A stretch of 64,000 nt of DNA, from NCBI GenBank assembly GCA_040751955.1, contig JBFMFY010000005.1, positions 33,178-97,177 on the forward strand. The letters are read 5' to 3'. Below, piece by piece: positions 17,168 through 24,378 of this stretch (position 1 is its first letter; each line of letters opens with the position of its first letter). The position numbers were made by a program, and so were the translations under genes. Below the pieces are notes generated by a model. The model did no database searches, had not been told where the DNA came from, and saw nothing but the letters and a program-made list of their open reading frames with translations. This DNA is from SpSt-333 sp040751955 (GTDB taxonomy: Bacteria > Bacteroidota > Ignavibacteria > UBA10030 > UBA8401).

Positions 17168-17926
17168 TTATGTCCTCACTAAAATGTTTTTCGATTTCAA
17201 ATATTCCTTCGCTTGTGCGATGGTGTATTGGCGAAAATGGAAAATGGATGCAGCAAGCACAGCATCGACATTCGCAACGGAAAACGCATCATACATGTGT
17301 TCAAGATTTCCCGCGCCGCCGCTGGCTATCACCGGAATTTTTACTGTTGAACAAACCTGTTGTAGCAATTCAAGATCGTATCCATCCTTCGTGCCGTCAC
17401 GGTCCATGCTGGTCAACAGAATTTCACCGGCGCCGAGCGATTCGACTTTTTTTGCCCATTCGATTACGTCGAGATCCGTTTCAATCCGCCCGCCGTTAAC
17501 GAACACTTTCCATTTGTTGTCCGATACTTTTTTCGCATCGATGGCAACAACAATGCACTGAACGCCGAACAGTTCCGCGCCGTCATTGATCAATTGCGGA
17601 TTTTTGACCGCCGCAGTATTGATACTCACTTTATCTGCTCCACTGCGCAGCATTTCACGCATATCATCCGTCGTGCGTATGCCGCCGCCGATAGTAAACG
17701 GAATCGATACCTCTTCCGCTGTTCGCTGGACAACATCAATTATCGTCGAACGATTGTCGGATGACGCTGTGATATCAAGGAAGATAAGCTCGTCAGCACC
17801 TTCGGCATCATAAAACTTCGCCTGCTCGACAGGATCACCGGCATCAACCAAGCCGACAAAATTCGTTCCTTTGACAACTCTTCCTTTATCAACATCAAGA
17901 CAGGGGATGATTCTTTTGGCTAACAT
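17168..17926 (-). CDS. hisF: imidazole glycerol phosphate synthase cyclase subunit
   Basis: Uses ammonia from HisH to close the imidazole ring, giving IGP and AICAR. The 252-residue beta/alpha barrel begins Leu-Ala-Lys-Arg-Ile-Ile-Pro-Cys-Leu-Asp-Val-Asp with catalytic Asp 11, and has the second catalytic Asp in Val-Ala-Ile-Asp-Ala-Lys near 130. The phosphate-binding Ala-Ser-Gly-Gly-Ala-Gly is near 202. It partners with HisH encoded at 19071-19667; AICAR produced feeds PurH, encoded at 45.7 kb. Confidence 0.97.
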   Translation of the reverse strand: MLAKRIIPCLDVDKGRVVKGTNFVGLVDAGDPVEQAKFYDAEGADELIFLDITASSDNRSTIIDVVQRTAEEVSIPFTIGGGIRTTDDMREMLRSGADKVSINTAAVKNPQLINDGAELFGVQCIVVAIDAKKVSDNKWKVFVNGGRIETDLDVIEWAKKVESLGAGEILLTSMDRDGTKDGYDLELLQQVCSTVKIPVIASGGAGNLEHMYDAFSVANVDAVLAASIFHFRQYTIAQAKEYLKSKNILVRT

Positions 17927-17942
17927 TTGTATCAGGGATCAG

Positions 17943-18005
17943 AAGTCAGAGGTCCGAAGTCAATGTGAATTATTATTTTGACCTCTGTTCTCTGACCTCT
18001 GACTT
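17943..18005. repeat. imperfect inverted repeat between hisA and hisF
   Basis: AAGTCAGAGGTC at 17943-17954 and its exact reverse complement at 17994-18005, with further partial copies of the same dozen bases between them. The whole 88-base gap is made of this degenerate element. It resembles short non-coding repeats spread through intergenic DNA. Confidence 0.55.
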
Positions 18006-18014
18006 TTTGGAAAA

Positions 18015-18779
18015 TTATATTCTCCGCGTCGGTCCCAGGTCTTCCAGTTTTTCTTCGTTTTCTCTCCACAACGCCTGGCATGAAAATTTATTCTCATACA
18101 GCGCCTTCCCGATGATGACCGAATCAACGCCAAACTTTTCAAGTTCCTGCAATTTGATCAGGTCCCGATACCCGGAAACGCCGCCGGATGCCGTAACACG
18201 CAATTGCGTCTTCTGCGCCATTTCGCGTATTGCATCATAATTAGGACCCGTTAACATTCCGTCGCGAGAAATATCAGTATAGACAACGCGGCAAACACCG
18301 AGAGCCTTCATATTAAGTGCAAGAGAGACTGCTTCGATACCGGTATTTTCCTGCCAACCTTTCGTCATCACTACGCCGTTCTTCGCGTCGATACCGACGA
18401 CAATTCTCCGGGCACCGAAATCTTTGACGCATTTTGCAACAAGATCAGGATCATCGATTGCAGCAGTGCCGATCACGACGCGATAGACGCCGCAATCCAA
18501 TAATTTTTTCACCTGCTCATAATTCCTGATCCCACCTCCAATTTGCACCGGAATATCAATTGCGCCGATCATTTTCCGTATCACATCAAGATTTTTCATC
18601 TTCCCCTCGAACGCACCATCGAGATCGACCACATGCAGCGTTTTTGCATTTTCACCGCGCCAGAGGACTGCCATTTGCACAGGATCGTCTGAATAGATTT
18701 TTTCCGTTCCTGGTGCACCTTGCACAAGCCGCACGCAGCGGCCGTCTTTGAGATCGATGGCTGGAAGGATAAGTAGCAT
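18015..18779 (-). CDS. hisA: ProFAR isomerase
   Basis: Isomerises phosphoribosylformimino-AICAR phosphate in histidine synthesis. The 254-residue barrel starts Leu-Ile-Leu-Pro-Ala-Ile-Asp-Leu-Lys-Asp-Gly with catalytic Asp, followed by Val-Arg-Leu-Val-Gln-Gly. The second catalytic Asp is in Tyr-Thr-Asp-Ile-Ser-Arg-Asp-Gly-Met near residue 173, and the phosphate loop Ala-Ser-Gly-Gly-Val near 198. Shares the HisF fold but these motifs are HisA-specific. Confidence 0.96.
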   Translation of the reverse strand: MLLILPAIDLKDGRCVRLVQGAPGTEKIYSDDPVQMAVLWRGENAKTLHVVDLDGAFEGKMKNLDVIRKMIGAIDIPVQIGGGIRNYEQVKKLLDCGVYRVVIGTAAIDDPDLVAKCVKDFGARRIVVGIDAKNGVVMTKGWQENTGIEAVSLALNMKALGVCRVVYTDISRDGMLTGPNYDAIREMAQKTQLRVTASGGVSGYRDLIKLQELEKFGVDSVIIGKALYENKFSCQALWRENEEKLEDLGPTRRI

Positions 18780-18890
18780 ATTGATGATTGGTTATTGGTT
18801 GCTTGTTATTGGTAATTGGTAATCGGCATTCTGTTTCGCTTCAGATTTCGGACGAATATCCGATAGAGACATCTGAAAAATGCCAAATCA

Positions 18891-19020
18891 TTGTCATTCC
18901 GTGGAGCCTGCCTGCACGAAGCCGATGCTTCGTTTCGGCAAAGGCAGGCGCAGCGACGAGGAATCTGAAAAATTCTTTCAAAATCCCCAATCAGATTTCT
19001 CGCTTCACCCGAAATGACAA
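18891..19020. repeat. 130-base inverted-repeat element between hisH and hisA
   Basis: Ends TTGTCATTCCG and CGAAATGACAA are inverted with one mismatch; just inside the middle, GACGAGGAATCTGA pairs with TCAGATTTCTCGC. The element fills most of the 291-base hisH-hisA gap. The flanks (18785-18830 and 19040-19070) carry degenerate ATTGGTAATTGGT-type repeats, also in opposite orientations. No gene is seen here. Looks like a miniature inverted-repeat (MITE-like) dispersed repeat. Confidence 0.65.
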
Positions 19021-19070
19021 AGGGAAATGAATATTTCAGAAGTCACCAATAACTAATTTCCGATGACCAA

Positions 19071-19667
19071 TTACAAATATGCAAAATTCTTCAGCAACTG
19101 CAATCCTGTCTTCTGACTTTTTTCCGGATGGAACTGAATGCCGTAAATATTTCCTTGCTGAATGATCGATGTGAACCGGAAACCATATTCTGTTTGCGAT
19201 AATGTTACGTTCTCTTTCGGTTCAACGTAGTACGAATGTACAAAATAGACGAAACTTTTTTCTTCGACATCTTTTAACAACGACGATTGACGCACAATCT
19301 CAACTTGATTCCATCCCATGTGCGGCACTTTTACAGTTGAAGGAAATTGTTTCACCTCTCCACTGACAAAGTTCAATCCTGAAAATTCACCCAACTCGTA
19401 GCTTTTTGTGAACAACAATTGCATTCCAAGGCAAATTCCCAGCAGAGGTTTGCCTGCGGCAACATGCTCGTCAAGAACGGTTTTCAATCCTAACACTCTT
19501 AGATTCTCCATCGCTGCGCCAAATGCGCCAACACCGGGAAGAACGAGCTTCTCCGCTTTCTTCAATTCATTCGGGTTGTCGGAAATGAACGCCTGCACGC
19601 CGACTTTCTCGAATGCTTTCTGTACTGAACGAAGATTGTTCAAGTGATAATCTATTATGCCGATCAT
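19071..19667 (-). CDS. hisH: imidazole glycerol phosphate synthase glutaminase subunit
   Basis: Class I glutamine amidotransferase that hydrolyses glutamine and channels ammonia to HisF. The 198-residue protein has the nucleophile Cys in Gly-Ile-Cys-Leu-Gly-Met-Gln near residue 78 and the His-x-Glu of the triad in Phe-His-Pro-Glu-Lys-Ser near 181. The N-terminal Ile-Ile-Asp-Tyr-x-x-x-Asn-Leu-Arg-Ser is typical of HisH. Start chosen at the ATG 19667. Confidence 0.96.
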   Translation of the reverse strand: MIGIIDYHLNNLRSVQKAFEKVGVQAFISDNPNELKKAEKLVLPGVGAFGAAMENLRVLGLKTVLDEHVAAGKPLLGICLGMQLLFTKSYELGEFSGLNFVSGEVKQFPSTVKVPHMGWNQVEIVRQSSLLKDVEEKSFVYFVHSYYVEPKENVTLSQTEYGFRFTSIIQQGNIYGIQFHPEKSQKTGLQLLKNFAYL

Positions 19668-19680
19668 AGACTTTTCTGCC

Positions 19681-19702
19681 GGACGAATCTGGAGATTCGT
19701 CC
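19681..19702. repeat. palindrome at the hisB stop codon
   Basis: GGACGAATC-TGGA-GATTCGTCC is a perfect 9-base inverted repeat whose right edge touches the hisB stop codon. It matches the hairpin-with-short-loop pattern of the other REP-like sequences in the window but with a different core. Confidence 0.6.
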
Positions 19703-20286
19703 TACAATTTTCCCTTCGTCGAAAGAACTCCCTTCACTCTCGGGTCGAGTTCGCATGCCTGTCTCATCGCGCGCGCAAACGCTTTGAACATCGTTTCGAT
19801 CTTGTGATGCGTGTTCTTTCCATATAACACTTCAATGTGGATGTTCGCCTTAATGTTATCCGCAAACGACTGGAAAAAATGTTCGATCATTTCAGTTGAA
19901 AGATCACCGACCTTTTTCCGGTTGAATTCCGCTTTGAAGACAAGCGCTGAACGACCGCTCAAATCCACAACACAACGAGCCAATGATTCGTCCATCGGGA
20001 CATACGAAACCCCGTATCTCGTTATTCCCTTCTTTTCTCCCAGTGCATTTGCAAACGCTTTAGCAAGGGCGATACCGACATCTTCTGTTGTATGGTGGTC
20101 GTCAACATGTAAATCTCCTTTGCACGACACAGCGATATCGAACATTCCGTGCTTCGTAAACAGATCAAGCATATGGTCGAGAAAACCGATTCCGGTTGAA
20201 ATCTTCGATTTGCCGCTCCCATTCAACTCAACGGTTGCGGAGATATTGGTCTCTTTTGTTTTTCGTTTAACGGTGGCTTTGCGCAT
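19702..20286 (-). CDS. hisB: imidazoleglycerol-phosphate dehydratase
   Basis: Dehydrates IGP to imidazole-acetol phosphate. The 194-residue protein is the dehydratase alone; the phosphatase domain fused in enterobacteria is absent. The duplicated manganese-binding motifs are visible: His-Met-Leu-Asp near residue 34 and His-His-Thr-Thr-Glu-Asp near 65 in the first half, Met-Ile-Glu-His-Phe-Phe near 129 and Lys-Asn-Thr-His-His-Lys-Ile-Glu near 154 in the second. First gene of the hisB-H-A-F-I run, just downstream of a terminator for a different transcript would be upstream on this strand; hisG, hisD, hisC and hisE are not in the window. Confidence 0.96.
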   Translation of the reverse strand: MRKATVKRKTKETNISATVELNGSGKSKISTGIGFLDHMLDLFTKHGMFDIAVSCKGDLHVDDHHTTEDVGIALAKAFANALGEKKGITRYGVSYVPMDESLARCVVDLSGRSALVFKAEFNRKKVGDLSTEMIEHFFQSFADNIKANIHIEVLYGKNTHHKIETMFKAFARAMRQACELDPRVKGVLSTKGKL

Positions 20287-20310
20287 ATATTCTTCGGGAA
20301 AGAAAAGAAA

Positions 20311-20337
20311 AATAGGGACGCGGTTGACGTCCCTATT
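20311..20337 (-). terminator. terminator after the sigma/anti-sigma/TonB operon
   Basis: AATAGGGACG ... CGTCCCTATT, a perfect 10-base stem with a 7-base loop, followed on the minus strand by a T-rich tract. It separates the TonB-like gene from hisB. The hisB promoter must then lie in the short stretch before 20286 or be read-through. Confidence 0.8.
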
Positions 20338-20386
20338 GGAAAATGCGCAAAAAATGGGAGAGTTTCAAGGAAAGGGAAATCACCAA

Positions 20387-21034
20387 TTACTTTTTATCGG
20401 GTACCGGTATAGAATAGTTAGAAAATGTGAACCTGAATGGAAGCATTATCCACGTTGACACCGGCAATCCTTGTTTCATTGCGGGTTTGAATTTCCATTT
20501 CATTGCAGCATCAATACTGACTTTGTTAAAAATTTCAGCATCAGATTGTTCAATGACCGCTTTTTCCACGACCCCTTTATCATTCACGAGTAATTTGACA
20601 TAAACAGTTCCTTCAATTCCCTTTTCTTTTGCTTCTTTCGGATAGACAGGCCACACGGCTGGTTGTATTGGATCTGGTTGTTTATCTACTTCCCCAATTT
20701 CTTTCAAACTTGATTTTTGCGAAAGAGAGAAGAAAATGGTTCTTGGATTCGGCGCTGGATTTATTTGAACATTGTTCTCGACTTTGGATTCATATTTATC
20801 CGCTTCCGCTTTGATTTGATAAATCCCGTCCGGGATCCCTTCAATTCTATATTGACCATCTTTCGCACTCATGGCGGAAAAATTTGTACCAAGAACTGTT
20901 ACCTTTGCCGATGCGATCGGTTCACGCGTATCCAAATCAATGACCGTACCGATAACGGATCCTTTCTTTTCCTGTTGTTCTCCAAAAGCAAAACATGTGA
21001 ATATCATTAGGCAAGTTACTAACACGTTTTTCAT
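20387..21034 (-). CDS. TonB-family protein with carboxypeptidase-regulatory-like domain
   Basis: A 215-residue exported protein when started at the ATG 21034, which has a strong AGGAGGAA site; the frame is open further upstream but that part overlaps the anti-sigma gene. Signal peptide at residues 1-17. Residues ~25-100 are a carboxypeptidase-regulatory-like beta-sandwich (Gly-Thr-Val-Ile-Asp-x-x-Thr-Arg-Glu-Pro-Ile). Residues ~130-205 are a TonB C-terminal domain with Tyr-Pro-x-x-Ala and Gly-x-x-Gly-Thr-Val-Tyr-Val. There is no long periplasm-spanning proline-rich region or membrane anchor, so it is unlikely to be a standard energy transducer. Last gene of the ECF sigma operon. Confidence 0.78.
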   Translation of the reverse strand: MKNVLVTCLMIFTCFAFGEQQEKKGSVIGTVIDLDTREPIASAKVTVLGTNFSAMSAKDGQYRIEGIPDGIYQIKAEADKYESKVENNVQINPAPNPRTIFFSLSQKSSLKEIGEVDKQPDPIQPAVWPVYPKEAKEKGIEGTVYVKLLVNDKGVVEKAVIEQSDAEIFNKVSIDAAMKWKFKPAMKQGLPVSTWIMLPFRFTFSNYSIPVPDKK

Positions 21035-21048
21035 TTGTTCCTCCTGAA

Positions 21049-21450
21049 TTAATTTAGTTGCACTCGATTGTTTGACTGTTCGATAACATACACAGTCGGC
21101 AGAGGTTGCGATGATATATATTCCATTCTGATTGGCTGTACATGTTCCTCTCGGAAAAAGGTTTGTTGGACGAACGCTATCGCCGACATCATCACAAAGA
21201 ATGCAAAGAGCGCTGCAATGGGATAGGAAATAGATATTCTTCTCTTCCACAATGAGGAACCATCATTCTTGTTATCTTTTGGCTGATCGATTTCAAACAA
21301 TGCCGACCGAAGTTGCAGCATCGATTGCATCGTGCCTCTGCATTCCGCACATTCGCCGAGATGATAAAATAATTTCGACGTTTCGGCATCGGCAAGTTCG
21401 TTGTCGATGTACGCGCTGATCTGTTCCTGATATTCGTTGCATGTATTCAT
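21049..21450 (-). CDS. anti-sigma factor with zinc-finger domain
   Basis: A 133-residue membrane protein if started at ATG 21450; an upstream ATG at 21474 lacks a ribosome site. The N-terminal His-x-x-x-Cys-x-x-Cys zinc motif (His-Leu-Gly-Glu-Cys-Ala-Glu-Cys near residue 34) is typical of ZAS/zf-HC2 anti-sigma domains. One transmembrane helix lies near residues 72-92, and a short periplasmic tail follows. It lies between the ECF sigma gene and the TonB-like gene and presumably holds the sigma factor at the membrane until an envelope signal arrives. Confidence 0.82.
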   Translation of the reverse strand: MNTCNEYQEQISAYIDNELADAETSKLFYHLGECAECRGTMQSMLQLRSALFEIDQPKDNKNDGSSLWKRRISISYPIAALFAFFVMMSAIAFVQQTFFREEHVQPIRMEYISSQPLPTVYVIEQSNNRVQLN

Positions 21451-21475
21451 AATTACCTCGTGCTTAATTTTCATA

Positions 21476-21577
21476 AATCCATTAAAACGGATTGTAATCT
21501 TGATCTATGTTTTATAAGCCCACGACTTAAGGGCTGAAAATGGATTTGTAAATTCAAAAAAACCGTTTTAACGGTTT
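21476..21577. repeat. cluster of palindromes between sigma and anti-sigma genes
   Basis: Contains AAACCGT-TTTA-ACGGTTT (21560-21577, perfect, TTTA loop), AAGCCC...GGGCT (around 21516-21535), and AATCCATT (21476) paired with AATGGATT (21539). The TTTA loop is the same as in the hairpins flanking the RAYT gene. Likely a non-coding REP-type repeat cluster. Confidence 0.6.
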
Positions 21578-21584
21578 CATAGAA

Positions 21585-22124
21585 TTATAGATTGTGTAAA
21601 TTTGGTTTTAATTTTTCTATCAATGCTTTCCGCGCTTTGAACAATCTCGACTTCACCGAGGAGACTGTTGTATTTGTAACCTGAGCAATCTCATCGTACG
21701 ACAGCTGTTCGTATTCCCGCAAGATGATCACTTCGCGGAACGACGGATACAGTGCTTTCAACGCTGACTCAACCACTTCGCGCCTGCTCTTTCCCGTCAA
21801 TACGTCGTCGGGAAGTTCTCCTTCCCACACCATCTCTTCATCGAGCGCTTCTCCTTTTCTCCGCCGCAACTCGCCAAATGCTTCATTTCGTGCAACGGTA
21901 AAGATCCAGCTCTGTAGCGAGTCAGTGTTGCGGATTGCGTTGCGCTCCGACTGCAGTTTAAGGAATACATTTTGTACAACATCTTCAGCGGACTGCGAAT
22001 CGTTCAACAATCTGAGAGTGTACCGCATGACCTGCTCGCGGTAGCGGGAATACAGCTGCGCGAATGCCGGCTGTGAACCGCTGCGAAGTTGCTCAAGAAG
22101 AACCGAATCGGACGTCGTTTTCAG
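21585..22124 (-). CDS. ECF-family RNA polymerase sigma factor
   Basis: Region 2 (Ser-Ala-Glu-Asp-Val-Val-Gln-Asn-Val-Phe) and region 4 (Tyr-Glu-Gln-Leu-Ser-Tyr-Asp-Glu-Ile-Ala, then Val-Lys-Ser-Arg-Leu-Phe-Lys-Ala-Arg) are clear, as in sigma-W/RpoE-type factors. The first ATG is at 22028, which would cut off region 2.1. The frame continues upstream with good sigma N-terminal sequence (Leu-Leu-Glu-Gln-Leu-Arg...Phe-Ala-Gln-Leu-Tyr-Ser-Arg-Tyr-Arg) but contains no ATG, GTG or TTG before a stop. I place the start at CTG 22124, giving 179 residues, the usual ECF length. The true start is uncertain. Heads the sigma/anti-sigma/TonB-like operon. Confidence 0.82.
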   Translation of the reverse strand: MKTTSDSVLLEQLRSGSQPAFAQLYSRYREQVMRYTLRLLNDSQSAEDVVQNVFLKLQSERNAIRNTDSLQSWIFTVARNEAFGELRRRKGEALDEEMVWEGELPDDVLTGKSRREVVESALKALYPSFREVIILREYEQLSYDEIAQVTNTTVSSVKSRLFKARKALIEKLKPNLHNL

Positions 22125-22210
22125 GTGAGTCTCGTTTAATGATCGGTGTTGTTGTATCTATAAGATGGGGAAAGGTAAGAAAAGTTGCTCGTGTTTTTGC
22201 GGAAAAGATT

Positions 22211-22258
22211 ACCGCAGATTCACAGATTTTCCGATGCTTTTGTCTGTGAATCTGTGGT
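22211..22258. repeat. 16-base inverted repeat upstream of the ECF sigma gene
   Basis: ACCGCAGATTCACAGA and TCTGTGAATCTGTGGT pair with one mismatch around a 16-base spacer, between tag and the sigma gene. Position fits a terminator or dispersed repeat; the T-runs are weak. Confidence 0.5.
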
Positions 22259-22289
22259 TTAATTTCTTGGCGGCTTTGCGTGAGAAATT

Positions 22290-22850
22290 TTATGCTTTAT
22301 ACCGAAAACACTTCATTTCGTGATCATTGACCAACCCGCACGCCTGCATGAATGCGTAACAGATGGTGGAACCGACAAATTTGAATCCGCGCTTCTTCAG
22401 ATTTTTGCTCATCGCATCAGAAATCGGTGTGGTGGGTGGAATATCTTTGATTGATCTCCGTTTATTTACGATTGGTTTCCCATCAACGAACTTCCAAATA
22501 TACTTGTCGAAACTGCCGAACTCTTTTTGCACATCCAAAAATGCTTTTGCATTGGTAATGACGGCGGCAATCTTCAACCTGTTGCGGACAATCCCTTCGT
22601 TTTTCATGAGGGAAGAAATTTTCTTTGCATCATATTTCACGATCTTCTTCGGATCGAAATTGTTGAATGCTTTGCGATAGTTTTCCCGCTTGCGAAGAAT
22701 TGTTATCCAACTCAATCCTGCTTGTGCGCCTTCAAGGTTCAGCATTTCAAACAGTTTCCTGTCGTCGTGAACGGGGACGCCCCATTCTTTGTCGTGGTAC
22801 AAATTATAAAGCGGATCGGTTCCCGCCCACGCGCAGCGATGTTTGGTCAT
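22290..22850 (-). CDS. tag: DNA-3-methyladenine glycosylase I
   Basis: Removes 3-methyladenine from alkylated DNA in base-excision repair. The 186-residue length is normal. Motifs: Arg-Cys-Ala-Trp-Ala near the start (zinc Cys), Tyr-His-Asp-x-Glu-Trp-Gly-Val-Pro near residue 18, Glu-Gly-Ala-Gln-Ala-Gly-Leu-Ser-Trp near 40 with the base-recognising Glu, and a C-terminal Gly-Leu-Val-Asn-Asp-His...Cys that completes the zinc snap. End gene of the cluster behind the WYL regulator. Confidence 0.95.
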   Translation of the reverse strand: MTKHRCAWAGTDPLYNLYHDKEWGVPVHDDRKLFEMLNLEGAQAGLSWITILRKRENYRKAFNNFDPKKIVKYDAKKISSLMKNEGIVRNRLKIAAVITNAKAFLDVQKEFGSFDKYIWKFVDGKPIVNKRRSIKDIPPTTPISDAMSKNLKKRGFKFVGSTICYAFMQACGLVNDHEMKCFRYKA

Positions 22851-22895
22851 TTCTTTCCTTTCATTTGGTAGTAGTCATCCGATGGCTTTACGTCT

Positions 22896-23267
22896 TTATT
22901 TACGTTTTCCTTTCACCGCAATTTCGATTGCTTCAAAAATCAGTGGGACAAGTTCGTTCCGTATTACCTGTTCCGGTTTCGTGAATGCTATATATCGGAC
23001 TTGAGTTCCATTGCCTGCAAGTGGAACTGTCGAATGCTTTATGTTATTGCCGTATTCAAATCCAAGCCGCACTTCGTTCTTCAGCGGTGCGATAAAACCG
23101 ACATAATGCGATTTGCTGCCGTTCTTCACTCTGTAGCCGATCAATTTCCAACCGACATACACTTTCTCTTCCATATCAAACGGCAATGAAGCAATGACTG
23201 CGCGCAGCTCTTCACAGATCCTTTTGATCCCCGGGGGATACGATTCAATGAATTCATCGACAGACAT
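22896..23267 (-). CDS. DUF1801-type protein
   Basis: A 123-residue soluble protein with the DUF1801/YdhG-like pattern: an N-terminal helix ending Leu-Arg-Ala-Val-Ile, then Glu-Glu-Lys-Val-Tyr-Val-Gly-Trp-Lys-Leu-Ile-Gly-Tyr near residue 33 and Ser-His-Tyr-Val-Gly-Phe-Ile-Ala near 52. Structures of this family resemble iron-chaperone/frataxin-like folds, but the function is not established. Starts two bases after the VOC gene's stop, so same operon. Confidence 0.65.
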   Translation of the reverse strand: MSVDEFIESYPPGIKRICEELRAVIASLPFDMEEKVYVGWKLIGYRVKNGSKSHYVGFIAPLKNEVRLGFEYGNNIKHSTVPLAGNGTQVRYIAFTKPEQVIRNELVPLIFEAIEIAVKGKRK

Positions 23268-23269
23268 CC

Positions 23270-23644
23270 TTATTCACCCTCGGCAAATGTAAGAATATAA
23301 TCGTTGCAATCCTTGATTGCGAACTCCGTTGCACCGTAGAATGTTTTGTTCAGGTCCTGCACGATCGTTGCTTTCCCTTTGATCTTTTCATAATAGGCGC
23401 GGATGTTTTTCATTGTGATGTACAAGAGGAGCGAACCGCCGTTTGTCCGTTTCACATCCGGAATTTCACTCCCAAGACTTTCAAATGTCTGGAACATTAC
23501 CGAAACACTGCCGTTGGTCATGTTCACCCAGTTGAACGGCGGTTTGTCCGGCACTGAGATCGTAATGTTGAAACCGAGCATCGTGTAGAATGCGATGGTC
23601 GCGCTCATGTCGTGGACGAAGATGTTGGGAACAAGGGTTTCCAT
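23270..23644 (-). CDS. VOC (glyoxalase/bleomycin-resistance) superfamily protein
   Basis: A 124-residue single VOC unit pair: Met-Ser-Ala-Thr-Ile-Ala-Phe-Tyr-x-x-Leu-Gly-Phe near residue 14 begins the first beta-alpha-beta-beta-beta module, and the second begins around 75 and ends with Asp-Cys-Asn-Asp-Tyr-Ile-Leu-Thr-Phe. Metal ligands are not obvious, so it may be a binding protein and not an enzyme. Sits between the DHFR-like and DUF1801 genes with gaps of 12 and 2 bases. Confidence 0.75.
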   Translation of the reverse strand: METLVPNIFVHDMSATIAFYTMLGFNITISVPDKPPFNWVNMTNGSVSVMFQTFESLGSEIPDVKRTNGGSLLLYITMKNIRAYYEKIKGKATIVQDLNKTFYGATEFAIKDCNDYILTFAEGE

Positions 23645-23656
23645 ACGTACTCCTTT

Positions 23657-24193
23657 CTATACAGTGTTGTTGATGTAATGAAGTTGCACCAATCCTGCTT
23701 CAAAGCTTTTGCTTGATCTCAGTACCAGTCGTTCTTCCTGCCTCCCGGCGTTAAACAGCGGAATCCCCTCGCCGAGGAGGATCGGAATGACTGAAATAAT
23801 ATATTCATCAACAAGATGATGTCTCATACATTCGCTCACAGTCATGCCGCCGTCGATATAGATATTTTTGCCCGGTCTGCTTTTTAGGTCAAGGATCAAG
23901 CCTTTGAGATCGCCGGAATAAAAGGTGATGTTCTGCTTCGGCGGGCGCTTATCGTGAGTCCAGATGATGTACCGCCTTTCGCCGTGCGGATATTCGTACC
24001 CCATCTCAACCACTTTGTCGTACGTTTTTCTTCCCATGATAACAGTATCGACCGTCTTGATAAACTCGTTGTACCCGTAATCTTCACCGGCATCATTGAA
24101 TTTCAAAAGCCATGCGAGATCGCCATCCGATTTTGCAATGAAACCATCCAGGCTCATTGCGATGTACACAATTACTTTTCGTTCATTTGTCAT
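23657..24193 (-). CDS. dihydrofolate reductase-like (RibD C-terminal fold) protein
   Basis: A 178-residue reductase-fold protein with Met-Ser-Leu-Asp-Gly-Phe-Ile-Ala near residue 13, Met-Gly-Arg-Lys-Thr-Tyr-Asp near 53, and Ile-Tyr-Ile-Asp-Gly-Gly near 114. This is the YwjB/YyaP group, which binds NADPH by similarity with DHFR and RibD; the substrate is unknown. It is not the essential FolA, which has different active-site motifs. First gene after the WYL regulator with a 185-base gap, in which I see no clear feature. Confidence 0.8.
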   Translation of the reverse strand: MTNERKVIVYIAMSLDGFIAKSDGDLAWLLKFNDAGEDYGYNEFIKTVDTVIMGRKTYDKVVEMGYEYPHGERRYIIWTHDKRPPKQNITFYSGDLKGLILDLKSRPGKNIYIDGGMTVSECMRHHLVDEYIISVIPILLGEGIPLFNAGRQEERLVLRSSKSFEAGLVQLHYINNTV

Positions 24194-24378
24194 ACGATAG
24201 TTCCTTTACACACGATGGAAAATTTTTTGTTGTTGCACTGATGATCACTTTTCTGACGAGATATGCTATGAAGAGCGGTACTCTGACGAACACCATATCT
24301 CCTCCGGTAGTTTGTGTTCAATGACATTACAAACATACGGAAAGGGTGTGACAACCCTATGTCAGCAGGAAGATGAAA

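Noticed and set aside
21450..21474. Upstream start for the anti-sigma gene
   Set aside because: No ribosome-binding sequence before it; the inner ATG at 21450 fits the zinc-finger domain start.
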